From Ananas comosus (Eukaryota > Streptophyta > Magnoliopsida > Poales > Bromeliaceae), in NCBI RefSeq assembly GCF_001540865.1, contig NC_033622.1, forward strand, positions 13,274,797 to 13,338,796: a stretch of 64,000 bases of DNA. The letters are read 5' to 3'. A program made the position numbers and the translations under genes. A model generated the notes under the pieces. The model worked only from the letters and a program-made list of their open reading frames with translations. It ran no database searches and was not told the DNA's origin. This document shows, piece by piece, positions 22,364-34,515 of the stretch; position 1 is the stretch's first letter; the number at the start of each line of letters is the position of its first letter.

Positions 22364-25300
22364 GCTTTATGCATGCGGTATTTTTTTTGTTTTTTTTTAA
22401 AACAATATCTGTAATATGTATTGCCGTTTTTTTGCTTTTTTTCTTTTTTCTTTTTTTCTTTTGTTCTTGGGTAGGGTAAGAATGTAGTACATAAATGCAG
22501 GGCAGCGGTGTGATTGGGTTTGAAAGTTTAATAAAAAAATTTCATATGTCTCAAAAGTAGGTGTTATATATGTGATTACAAATATTTATTTCAGAACCGA
22601 CTAAAATCGGTTCAATTTTAGTTCACGGAATTTTAAGAATCGAAATTTATCATTAGATTTTTTAATTTTTTAAAAGTCAGTGAAAAAATTAGATTGATTT
22701 TGGTTTGTAAGCACATAAAAATGTTGATTTATTTGCTTGGCCAGTTTGGACTTTGGAACTACAAAGTCGGTTCCGAGCACAAGTCAAAACTTTCTAATTA
22801 TGGCTGGTTTCACCAACTCAAAGGACTTGTACTTCAATAATATTTGGTTTGAAAGACCATCAGCTACAAAATCATGCTTGTAACTTGAAATAGAAAAATT
22901 TTTCAAATGAATTTCTTCAATCCATCTTAATATATAATTATTATCTATTTAGCATGAACATTTGAGAAATTATTCAAAACAATAAAATCACTAATCTCTT
23001 TCAATAATATTATAATGTGTATTTACACGTAACTTTTTTGGTAGAAAACTAAATATGAAAAAATAGAAAAATAGTGCCAGTACTGAGAGCCACATTTTGA
23101 TTGCCATTCTTCATGCCACTTTATTATCTGAGAGTTTATAAGTAAAAAATAATACAAAAACTTATATACATTTGAGTTACAAAAAGGATTTGACGAGTTG
23201 TCCCATCCAATATTACACACGTGATCTCATGCAGAAATCGTGCGAGCTCCCATCACGTGAATCAACGAATACATGACAAAAAAGAGAAACACGTGATTAA
23301 AAAATTAACAGGATTCAGAAAAAAAAATAAAGAAAAGGCTCAGGATATCCAATTTGAAGTGTGGGCATTACTCAATAAAAAATTTCCACATCACTCACAC
23401 AAATGCGCCAAAAATACACAAGAATAACATTTTATCGATACATTTAATTTGCAGAGTTTTGCTCCCATACTGTTTATTAACTATTGAGATAATTTAATCT
23501 GGGCTTTTATGCCACATCAAGATATCGATTGGTGGAACCGTGGAACCGGTAAAAAAATTATGGATGATATATATATATATATATATATATATTCTTAGAT
23601 CTAGTGCATCTATTATTTCCATGAACCGTCCTTCGTGAATACAAACTATGTAATAATTTAAATCGAACTGCCCAGAAATTGCATACCATGTCCGTTAAAA
23701 ATCGACTTAATGAAGTAAAATCATGCGATCGAACTGAAAGCTTTCTAGAGCATGCATGGTGCGCAACATTCATGATACACTGGGTGTAGGCAATAACATC
23801 TGATTTAGAGAGTTGACTATGGGAGTTTGTGAACATGCAAGTTTTAGTAGACCACTCAAATACAGATCGTTTTCAAGTTCCCGTCTTAATTAAATTCTAT
23901 AATGCAATTTTATTAGTTGAATAATAATTGTGTAGTTGATGTGATAATAATACAATATCTTAATTAATTATTTCTTCGTCATCAACCATATACTATTATA
24001 TTATTATTTCATTAGCAAAGTATTATTATTTAGTCAATTAAATTGCATTATGAGAGTTAGATTATAATAATGAAAACAATTTAAGTAAGAAATTATAATA
24101 CTTTGCTAATGAAATAATAATATAATAGTATATGGTTTTATTTCTTCGTCATCAACCATATACTATTATATTATTATTTCATTAGCAAAGTATTATTATT
24201 TAGTCAATTAAATTGCATTATGAGAGTTAGATTATAATAATTAAAACAATTTAAGTAAGAAATTATAATAAATTATAGTTCGAGAATCAAAGTGTTGCAC
24301 CTCATATAAAATTTAGGGGTATATTCAAAACGNTTATTTCATTAGCAAAGTATTATTATTTAGTCAATTAAATTGCATTATGAGAGTTAGATTATAATAA
24401 TGAAAACAATTTAAGTAAGAAATTATAATAAATTATAGTTCGAGAATCAAAGTGTTGCACCTCATATAAAATTTAGGGGTATTTTCAAAACGTAATATAG
24501 TTGAGGTGTCTGAGTACATTTTAATTCTATCCCCCTTTGTGTGGGCCGTAGACTTTTATAAATGACAAAGATACTCTTACCAGGTGACTAGTATAGTACT
24601 AGATGGAAATGGAAAGCGTATAGCCGGTCATACTGTTAGCGTCCCTTGGGCCACGGGTGTGGGCCGTGCTGCCCTGGCTAGGACGGCCCAGTTCTGTGCC
24701 GTGTGACGGGTTCTCCCTCAGCAGCCTGGACAGTGCTAGATTATCGGGCTTAAAGAGTGAGGCCCAGCACGATCGAAAAGTTTGGGCTGGCTTGGGCCAG
24801 TAAGGGTGCTTCGGCATCCGTGCAATGCTGCAATCCGGCCCGAAACCGTGCCTGGCCGCCTCGTGGTGGCCCAACCCGTTTTATTTTGTTATATATATGG
24901 ACCTAATGCTCTTTTATATATTATATTTCTTGTCAGCTTTTATGGCCCATTCAAAATTTTGCCGCCAATAGGTAGGTACTTTTCCATTTTGTAGTATTTC
25001 ACATACAGTCCAAAGTTGAGTCTAATAAAATATCCTCTATTTTTTTGTTTTTTGGAATGGCAGATTCAAAATCAAATTCAACAATAATTTTTCCAGTAAA
25101 CATGAAAAATTGCTTTACCTTCGGTCTTTCTAAACATTTTTAAGAGGCCAACAATAATTGGGAAAAAAAAAATTTATTTCCCCCCTTGCATCCTTGATTA
25201 CTACTGCATCTTCTAAAATTGGCTAGTATATACGGCCTTTTATTGTCTCAAATTGTAAGGACTAATTTGGCAACTGGTATTGAACTGGATATTATGAGAC

Positions 25301-25443
25301 CACAAGAAGATGTTGAGGGAGGAAGGGGATCCGGTACTTGAAGGTGTTGGAGTTTGCAAGAGTAACCATGCTGGATCAAAAAATCACACTGGAATAGATT
25401 TATCAATCCCAACCAAGAGATTGGGACTAAACAAGATTGGAAA
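22364..25443. other. Duplicated intergenic segment without recognised genes
   Basis: Positions 22364-24050 match 39520-40546, and 24265-25443 match 46140-47215, so this is one arm of the second duplicated segment between neprosin units. It contains a TA microsatellite (23566-23590), the inverted/direct duplication at 23970-24332 and an n at 24333. It also contains a GC-rich block 24600-24880 rich in GGGCC and GGCACGG words that resembles hAT-type filler. The open frames are not conserved between the two copies. Confidence 0.6.
23970..24492. repeat. Inverted plus direct duplication around an assembly join
   Basis: Arms 23986-24027 and 24096-24137 are reverse complements, after which the sequence restarts from the 23970 phrase at about 24140. 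A further direct repeat of 159 bases (24174-24332 and 24334-24492) flanks the single n at 24333. The sister region at 40440-40546 has none of this. Confidence 0.85.
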
Positions 25444-25533
25444 AAGTCTCATTGTAGTCTGGTTGTATCTAAGAGAAATTTAGGAAGATTAAGCTATTTG
25501 GCGACTAGCTTACATGTATGATATCGAAGGAAT
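25444..25533 (-). pseudogene. Ghost of a neprosin exon 2 and its flanking intron
   Basis: Positions 25444-25513 match the intron just after exon 2 of copies 2 and 3 (GGCGACTAGCTTACATGT), and 25514-25533 is the 3' part of exon 2 (SFDIIH then GTAAGC). At about 25533 it is fused to sequence that otherwise lies at 5970 beside CRY1 (AATCAATTTCAATAG). This is the scar of a deleted neprosin copy. Confidence 0.75.
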
Positions 25534-26578
25534 CAATTTCAATAGTTTTAATAGTTTTATGTGGAACCAAATTCTCCTAAATTTCAACAGTTTTATGTGG
25601 AACCAAATTACCCTAAATTTAGAGTTATGTTATCTTTTAAGTGCTCAAAGTGCCTTTTTTGTTTGTAAAAGTTATGGAGTTACTCCTAGTTGCTATACCT
25701 TATGCTAACAGTGAACAAATTCTAAAAACAGGGCGACAAGTTGGGAGGTGGAAAATGCTATACAGCCGAATGCTATCGGTTAGACTCTAGAGTGGCAAAT
25801 ACTTAATGTAAATTATCTCCCCCCTCTCCTTTATTGCTTGCTCAAGCAACCTGATCTTCCAATGTGAAGTTTCTATTGAGAATCTAGTGCTCTAGGGCCT
25901 GTAGTACACTTAGCTGTTTGTATAGTTGTTACAAAGGATTGTATCATTCACTAGATAGCCAGAGTCTCTAAATAATGCATGTCTATATCCTTCATATTTT
26001 TGAATTTTCGGTTGATTAAACAGCTAAATATTCTGTTTCCTGAAAATTGGTGCAGTACAAAACCGGAGGTCATACTTTTCCGGGTATGGCCATAATGGCT
26101 TAAGCATACATTATTGGTTGATTGGTCGAAGATACGATGTATCATAAATGAAGTAATTCTCGCTCATGTTTTTCTAAAAACAGTATGACATTTTTTCTTG
26201 TTTGAGAAATGTTAAATCTTTCTTTTGTTGAATGGTGCTGAGGCTTAAATCTAGCTAAATCATTCAGGTTTCTTCTGTGATTCTACGACGTACAAGTCTA
26301 ACAGATAAGATTTAAAAAAGTAAAATACTGCAGCTACTTTTGATTCTTCAAAAATTAGGTGAGTTGAATTTCTTTTGGCAGGGTAAAACAAATTGTTTGA
26401 TTGTTGGAAGTTTAATTACTAGCATCATATTTCTTTTCTTAAAGGACTTTTTGCCTCAGTTATGACATATTTCATGCTTTTTGACACTTTGCATGGAAAA
26501 GCTCAATGGATCATTGTTGTTGAATATCTAAGCACATTGCTGAACCACCCAATGAGTGATAGTGTAATTAGAAAGGGT

Positions 26579-26632
<54 letters not shown>

Positions 26633-27026
26633 ACAGGGAAGTAATTCCCAAGTTAACAGATCCTAATAGGTATGTATGTGGATAAGAAAATGGTTATGTT
26701 GCTCACCTTTTATGTCTTCAACATATTCTTTATTTAGCGGTAGGTCTTTTATGATTATGGATACTGATAAATGGTTATGTTGCCCATCATTTATGCAAAT
26801 TATTATTATAGGTCCTTTAAGGATACTGAAACAAACTTCTCAAAAGAAAAAAAATCCTCAAAAAAGGTATTGCCATTTCAACCGTTTCTCGGCCTAGTAG
26901 AAAATTATAGATATCAAGATAAGCACTATCTGAATTATTTTTCCTATATATAATACTAGAATGAGAATGAGAGACATTCTTTCTATAATTTTATTATTTA
27001 TTTCCAAGGTAGATAAATTTTTGTTA
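25534..27026. repeat. 3' flanking segment of neprosin unit 3
   Basis: Homologous to 5970-7706 and to 11534-12674. It includes a poly(A) run at 26581-26630 and a partial tandem duplication of the MITE tip (TTTTATGTGGAACCAAATT at 25555 and 25588). No gene is seen. Confidence 0.75.
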
Positions 27027-27409
27027 TCAGTGATCACATCCACCAGGTCCACCAAAATAAAATAAATGTCCATCATGTCGTCCGAACTTGCTTGAATCAA
27101 CAAGTTTGCTAATTGTGTAACATTTTTCCTTGTCGTCAAATCCTTCTTGTGCACCATCAATTAAGTCATGAGATTCGCCATCAGAATGAAATATTTCAAG
27201 ATTTTTAAAATATGCTGCTTTTCTTTCCAATTCAATAGCATGGTGTCCGCTACCCAACGGAGGACCAGCATCATTACTATTATAAATAACCATTCCACCC
27301 CATAAAACCATAGTTGCTTTATCAGCTAAAGTTGTAAACAGAGACTTTGGCCAGTAGCCTATTAATTTGGGTTCGCCTAAATCTTCTCTATATAAAAACC
27401 AATTTCCAG

Positions 27410-29040
27410 ATTATAGGTATCTGTATAGAAAAATAAAATTGTGCAAAAAAATAAAACAGAAGAAAAATAAAAAAAAAAAAAAAAAAAAAAATTTAGGAGG
27501 TGTTAGCTTGATCTCCAATATCATTTACGCAAAGTTAAGGTGCATGATAATCTCACAATGTATGCAATTTTAACATATGATTACTTGGTGGCAAGGTAAC
27601 AAACATTTTCAAGTGAAAAAACAATAAGCACATTCAAAAGTGAAGAAACAATGTCATGTTGCAAATATTTATTTAAATGGATATTTCTTGAGCCAGTGAA
27701 AAAACAATCATTTTCTTATCATCTTTAAATTGCCAATTATGTCTTAAATCCTTTTTTCAAGCAATGGGGATCAAATTATTCAAACTAAGAAAAGTTTTTA
27801 AGAATTGAGAATTGATCTTAGATGTGACAACTAGCCCTTTGAAATGTGTCTAAACAATATATAAAAAGAATAGTCAAAATAGCATCAAGCCTTAACACTA
27901 AATTAGGAGTTAAATTAGAATACTATTAACAATAGCAAAGCACTTGCCCATTAAACGTCTTTCTAATCCTTAGTTGATATAATTGCTGACACCATCAACA
28001 GCCTAAATTCCTGAAAAATCCAGTGAGTCAACAAATGGTAGCAGAAAAATTTGTACTATCAACATTTCTAACTTACTAAAAAATTGGTATCAGTTTAAGC
28101 GTATAGATAAACGCGTCAAATATCCCAAGTCGTCTTGCCATAAAATTAGTTATGGAAATAATAATGTGTAATTGATTTAGCAGCTTAATGATTATTGCTA
28201 CATTATCAATCAATCATGGTATTATGCATGGTAAATGCATAGCATTGACATGACATTGTAGCAGCTGCCACAGATCATCACATCACTGATAAGATTGGAA
28301 AGAGACACAAAATTATTGCTTGCACCTGCTGACGCTAATTATTGCTAGCCCACGTATAAACCAAAGTGTTAAAATAATCAAAGCACTAATTTCTATTAAG
28401 ATATAATTTACAACATAAAAAATAAGATGAGCATCAAGAAAATTTGATTTTGGTGCGCCAAGTGCAACGAAAAACTACATCTCCCCCTTTTCCTGCCACC
28501 TGGATGATGTTAAAATTGAATTGAATATTTTTTAAATTTAAAATATTAAATTTAAAATTAAAACTAAATTTGATTTAAATTTAAATTTTAAATTTGATCA
28601 AAATAAAAATAATAAAATTTGAGCTCAAATCAGAACATATTTCAAGATGCAGGTTTTAGTTATTCTGGTTTTTGACATCGAAAATTGAAAAATTTGATTC
28701 TGAAAATTGAATCAAAATTTAAAACAGAGATAGCTAAAACGCTCGATTGAGCCGAAGTTATTTTTCGTGTCCAAATCATTTTTCTAAAGTTAAGGCCAAA
28801 ACGCACAAAAATATTGCTAGTTAATTACTGAAAAAATAGTTTAGTCAATTTTATAGGACGATGAACTTGTAAACCATCCTTTAAAGAACTTTCGCTAATA
28901 CACGCCTATGATATCTTGATAAGATATCTTGCTACACTTCTTTGAGTCTTGATAGCCTGAAAATATCAATTGAAAAAATTATTAAACTAACTTAAGACAC
29001 ATTGTCACGAAATATGGGGGAGGGGGGGTGCGCTTTAAAT
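27410..29040. other. Indel-rich segment of intron 5, neprosin copy 3
   Basis: This stretch aligns to 13060-14690 of copy 2 but with single-base insertions and deletions every 10-20 bases, while both sides (before 27410 and after 31658) align with few changes. That pattern is typical of unpolished long-read sequence. No gene. Confidence 0.65.
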
Positions 29041-29098
29041 GAATATACATATATATATAGTATATATATAATTATATTATATATAGTATATATATATA

Positions 29099-29320
29099 GA
29101 GTAGAGCTAGAATACTTGTAAAAGTATCACCCAAGTGATATTGTGTTTTTTAGCCCGTGGATGGAAAGCATGTTGAGGTGAGATGATGGTGGTAGGTGGT
29201 GGTAGTGAATAGTGTTTGATCAAGGACTGATTAGTAATCAAAAGGTAGATCCTAATTGGGCTAAAAACACACAATATACGTTGGGTGATACTTCGTAAAA
29301 GTATATAGCCCTACTTATAT
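29099..29320. mobile_element. Small MITE with ~30 bp inverted ends
   Basis: Ends read GTAGAGCTAGAATACTTGTA and, at the right, the reverse complement of GTAGGGCTATATACTTTTAC. The next bases (AAGTATCACCCAA) also pair. Length is about 220 bases and there is no coding sequence. TA-repeats flank it on both sides. Confidence 0.7.
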
Positions 29321-29379
29321 TAATATATATATATATATATAAATATGATATAGTAAAGCGTTTTCTCAATATTAATAGT

Positions 29380-31657
29380 AAGGCCATTTGTGTTAAAATA
29401 AATTCACTGTATTTTGAATTTTTGCCAAAAATCGGGTACACTTTTTCGTTTTTGCAGATTCGGTCCACTTTTCAGCAAACTGACCAAAATCTTATTACTT
29501 TTTCTCTTTCCGTCTTTCTCTCTCTTCTGTTTGCTCTGTTTTTTTTTTTTCTCAGCCGCAAGCTGGAGGCTGGAAACGGTCTGTCGCGCCTCTCACCCTC
29601 ATGCTCTCGCCCTCGCCCTTGCCCTCGTCCATGCACCCCCCATTTTCCTCGCCTCCGACCCCGCCAAGGCCACGCCGCGATTTTTTTTTTTTGCTTTTTT
29701 CTTTTCTTTTCTTCTCCGACTCTTCTCCACCGTCTCCGACGACGAAGCCTCTCGCCCTTCCCCACCCTTCTCATCTCTCCCTCTCCCTCATTTTCTGCCG
29801 CCTCCGACGACGATTTATCTTCGCCGGCGCCGACATCGACACCGTAGAAATCACTGCGGCACTACAGCCTCGGAGCGGGAGGTCCTTAGCGGCGTCGTCA
29901 CCGGCGCCGTAGCTGTTGGCAGAGAAGGTGACAAAAAAAATTATAGAAAAAACAGAAAAAAAAAAAATAAAGATAAAAAATTATATAAAAAGAAGGATGA
30001 AGATGAAATTGCATCTTTAATTACAAAAAAAATTATAAGTTGCACTATTTAAGATGTAAAATGCTGCTTTAATATAAAAATTATACTCTTTAAACAAAAA
30101 TTATACTATTTTTTATATTAAACTGCATCATTTTAAGTGATATTTATACTGTTTCTCCTCTTGTTGCACCATTTCTATGTAAACAAGAGGAGAAACAGTG
30201 CAACAAGAGGAGAAACAGTATAAATATCTCTTAAAATGGTGCAGTTTCTCCTCTTATTCCATTGTTTCTCCTCTTGTTGTACTATTTCTCCTATTGTTTA
30301 CACAGAAATGGTGCAACAAGAGGAGAAACAGTGTAACAAGAGAAGAAACAGTAGATATATCTTTTAAAACAGTGCAATTTCTCCTCTTGTTGCACTATTT
30401 CTCCTCTTGTTTACACAAAAATGGTGCAACAAGAGGAGAAACAGTATATATATCTCTTAAAACAGTGCAGTTTCTCCTCTTGTTGCACTGTTTCTCCTCT
30501 TGTTACACTATTTCTTCTCTTATTTATACAGAAATGGTGCAACAAGAGGAGAAACAGTATAAATATCTCTTAAAATGGTGCAGTTTAAAATAAAAAATAG
30601 TGTAACAAGAGGAGAAATGGTGCAACAAGAGGAGAAACAGTGCAACTTTTGTTTAAAGAGTGTAACTTTTATCTTAATGGATGCAATTTACATCTGAAAG
30701 AGTGTAATAAGAAGAGAAACAGTNTATCTCTTAAAATGGTGCAGTTTAAAATAAAAAATAGTGTAACAAGAGGAGAAATGGTGCAACAAGAGGAGAAACA
30801 GTGCAACTTTTGTTTAAAGAGTGTAACTTTTATCTTAATGGATGCAATTTACATCTGAAAGAGTGTAATAAGAAGAGAAACAGTGTAAATATCTCTCAAA
30901 GAGTGTAATCTTCGTTTAAAGAGTGTAGTTTTTATCTTAAAACTGCAGTTTACATCTTAAGTAGTGCAACTTATAATTTTTTTTACAGTTAACGATGTAA
31001 TTTCATGTTCATCTTTCTTTTTATATAATTTTTTATCTTTATTTTTTTTTCTATTTTTTCTATACTTTTTTTTGTCACCCTCTCTGCCAACAGCCACGGT
31101 GGCGGCGACGACGCCGCTAAGGACCCCCGCTCCGAGCCTGTAGCGCTGCAATGACCTTTACGGTGTCGACGTCGGCGCCGGCGAAGATGCATTGTCGTCG
31201 GATACGGCAGAGAATGTGGGAGAGGGAGAGATGAGAAGGGCGGGGAAGGACGAGAGAGGCGTCGTCGTCAGAGACGGTAGAGAAGAGTCGGAGAAGAAAA
31301 GAAAAGAAAAAAGCAAAAAAAAAAAAAAGTCGCGGCGCGGCTTTGGCGGGATTGGAGGCGAGGAAGGTGGGGGGTGCGTGGACGAGGGCAAGGGCGAGGG
31401 CGAGGGCGAGAGAATGAGGGTGAGAGGCGAGACNAAGAGTGAGAGGCGAGACGGACCGTTTCCGCCTCCGCTCTGCCGGCGAGAAAAAAAAAAAAAAACG
31501 AGAGAAACGAAGAGGAGAGAGAAAGAGGAAAGAGAAAAAGTAAAAAGAGTATTTTGGTCAGTTTGCTGAAAAAACGGACCGAATCTGCAAAAACGAAAAA
31601 GGTGGCCCGATTTTGCAAAAGCCCAAAATAAGTGGATTTTTTATGCAAATTGGCCTT
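29380..31657. mobile_element. Non-autonomous long-TIR element (Mutator-like or foldback)
   Basis: Arms of roughly 650-700 bases (29380-30060 and about 30960-31657) are reverse complements. Tips are AAGGCCATTTG and CAAATTGGCCTT, and GCAGATTCGGTCC at 29456-29468 pairs with GGACCGAATCTGC at 31576-31588. The arms contain a GC-rich block that looks like Pro/Ser/Arg coding sequence in several frames but has no domain. The centre (30110-30900) is made of a 22-base motif (GTGCAACAAGAGGAGAAACAGT) in both orientations. There is no transposase. It interrupts intron 5 of neprosin copy 3. I could not confirm a target duplication. Two single n's (30724, 31434) lie inside. Confidence 0.75.
30110..30900. repeat. 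Tandem and inverted 22-bp motif array
   Basis: The motif GCAACAAGAGGAGAAACAGT and its complement ACTGTTTCTCCTCTTGTTGC alternate about 20 times with spacers that resemble ATAAATATCTCTTAAAA. Part of the array is duplicated exactly (30564-30723 and 30725-30884) on both sides of an n. Confidence 0.85.
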
Positions 31658-33518
31658 AATATAACATATCTAGAATTTTAGTTGCAATTAGGTATTTTAT
31701 TTCTACTAAATTGCAAGCTTTTAAAAATGTGCTATACATAAAATGAAGTATCAAACATATTAACCGTGAGACAAGTCACTCAACCTTTTTTATACTAAGT
31801 GTAATATAGTATTGCGGACCATCGTAAATAGAGACAGGAGAAACTATACTTCCTGGAGTAAGTATATGCCAATCAACCATTACAAAACCTTTGCACTCAA
31901 GATTATAACAACTGGTTGAACTATCAGCATCCGCCTACAGTTGAATTAATAAAATTATTTAAACCATTAATTAAGCATTCCTAGATTACAAATAACAAAA
32001 AGCATTTCATACTTACTCTCCAATGAGTGAAAAAATGAAGTTTGTTGTCATGATATAGATCTGGATATACCTATCATAACATATTTTTAAAAAGGATTAA
32101 AAGAATTGCCACCATCAGAATTAGTTTAGCCAATAAAATAATGGTGAGAAAAATAACAAAAAATTACTAACTTGCTTTTGTAGATTTATGATAATTTACA
32201 GGTACTTGTTGTTAATAATTGGATGCTGTCCATAGCAAAAGTTTTTTGAAAAATCATTGTTAAGTGAAGACTTATTGCGGTACATTTTAAAGCATTTTAT
32301 TTTATTTTATTTTATTTTTCGGAACAAATATTGAAAGAGTTGAATACATAGCACCGTCCTATCCTATGATTCATATCACCCTTTATTTCGATTTAAAATT
32401 TGCAATAAAACAAAAGGAGAAGCTAAAATGAAAAGAATATATATAAAATAATGTATTACGCGCGTACATGAAAGCCTGTTGCTATGGAATTAAAGTTTTC
32501 ACCGTCATTCATCACCGCCATTAAGTATCCACTGTGCTGTGAAGGTTTAATATCATTGGGTAGATTCCAAACATTTATCTTTGCTTTAGTGCCATAATAT
32601 TCACCTGACCCTTTTGTTGCATAAGCGGTCCACTATAAAAGGAGAAAAGGAGCTACGTAAATAAATCATCTTTGTCGTAATTGTAAAGAAAAATTTAAAA
32701 ATATAAAAACTTACAGATACATGCATTAACAATAACAGAAACTGTGAAGCGCAAACTAGATTTATATTAATAATAACAATCAAACTTTGATTGTATTTTT
32801 TTTTTTTAGTGATAAAAAAACTCTTTTAAATTTTCATACCGAAAAACTCTTTAAAATTCTCGTACTTTTCATTGTTAGGTAATAAAATGAAAAGTAGATT
32901 ATATGAAAAGAGCAAGCTTAGTTAGGGGTTAAAAAATATTGCAGGTAAGTTAGGGTGATTCTAGAAGTACGAAAGACTTTGTGCTTCTATGTTGATCTCA
33001 ATAATAGAACATCTAAATGAATGATTATTTTTGTTACACTTGATTTTAAGTATTTGGACGATCTGTTTTTAATTAATTTTATGATCTTTCATGTAATATT
33101 ATACTTTATTATCGAGTAGCTTGTGATGAAGTGCCGAAATAATTATTTTATAAAAAATGATGAAATAATACTTAAATTTTAGTTTAAAATGTTGATTTTG
33201 TTTTAAAGAGTGAAATAAACTTCCATCAAAATATCTGTTAATTTAAATTACTGAATACTATTAAACTTAGAAATGCTTCACATCGACAATTACAATTATT
33301 GATTTAGAAAACTTCTTAATTGCTCGGTGCATAATGCTGTTAGAAAATTTTGAAATTTGATATTCAGATGTTTCAAATAGTATAGACTATTGTCGATATA
33401 GATATCTCACCATTCAAGATAAATTAGAAGTACATAAGCCTCCATATACATCAAGAAGCACTTCAACTCAAGTTGAAAGTAAAATTATAATTTGTAATGA
33501 ACAAACATCTAAAAGTTA

Positions 33519-34515
33519 GGGTGTGTTTGGTTTGTACTATGAAAAATTACTAGTAATAAAAAAATATACGAGAATCGTATTCATATTCATCCTATTACTA
33601 AGAATGTAGCATTCCTGTGTTTGGTTCGCACGGTCATATTATTTAGTCATATTATTTAAATTTACCAAAAAATATATAATTAATTTATTTATTTCTTTAA
33701 TTAATTTTTGATAATGCTATTAAAAATTTAATATGTTTAGAAAAAAGAAAGAGAGAACATAGGTTAGAGAGTGAGAGCATAATTAAAGCATCTGAAACGT
33801 TAATCAACCATTCCTCTTAGGGTGCGTTTGGTTCGCACTATGAAATATTACTAGCAATAAAAAGATATCTGAGAATCTTATTTCTATTCATCATATTACT
33901 AAGAATGTGGCATTTCTGTGTTTGGTTCGCACGGTCATATTATTTAATCATGTTATTTAAATTTACCAAAAATATACAATTAATTTATTTATTTTTTTAA
34001 TTAATTTTTGATAATGCTATTAAAATTTCAACATGTTTAGAAAAAAGGAAAAGCGAACATAGGTTAGAGAGTGAGAGCATAATTAAAAAAATAGTAAGAG
34101 AAATAGAGTCGAGGTTAAAAGAAGTGAGAGATTTGAGATTTTAGAAAAAGAGGGGGCGAGAGAGCTTAGTTTAGAGAGAGAAAAAAAAGTTTAAGTTTAG
34201 AAAAAAAAAGAAGATAAGTTTAAAGAGAGATATGAGATTAGAGTGTAAAGAAAAATAATACCAACTAGCCGGTAGGTAAGAAGAAAAAAAGAGATTAGAC
34301 ATATTATGATTACCCTAATCCTTAATCCATTAATATGAGGATACCCACCCTTCCTCGAGGGAATGAGATTAGTACTTTGGGATGAATATCATTCCGAAGT
34401 AAATCCAATATTACCAACTAGATTATTTAGTGCGTTTAACCAAACACCGTTATATTTTTTTATTTCTATTGGATTACTAGGAACCTTAAAAAAATAGCAC
34501 GAACCAAACGCACCC
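33519..34515. mobile_element. Tourist-like (PIF/Harbinger) MITE, doubled head
   Basis: The ends are GGGTGTGTTTGGTTTG and CGAACCAAACGCACCC, and the flanks carry the TTA target duplication typical of the family (33516-33518 and 34516-34518). A second head, GGGTGCGTTTGGTTCG, starts at 33820, also preceded by TTA, and repeats the first 300 bases. So one element inserted beside or into another. It sits in intron 2 of neprosin copy 3 and is absent from copy 2. Confidence 0.8.

Noticed and set aside
29414..30052. 212-residue open frame inside the long-TIR element
   Set aside because: Low-complexity Phe/Pro/Arg/Lys text in the GC-rich arm, mirrored by similar frames in the other arm on the opposite strand; no domain and no homology logic.
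30110..30900. Possible CRISPR-like array
   Set aside because: The repeat alternates in orientation, the spacers are themselves repetitive, and the context is a plant transposon.
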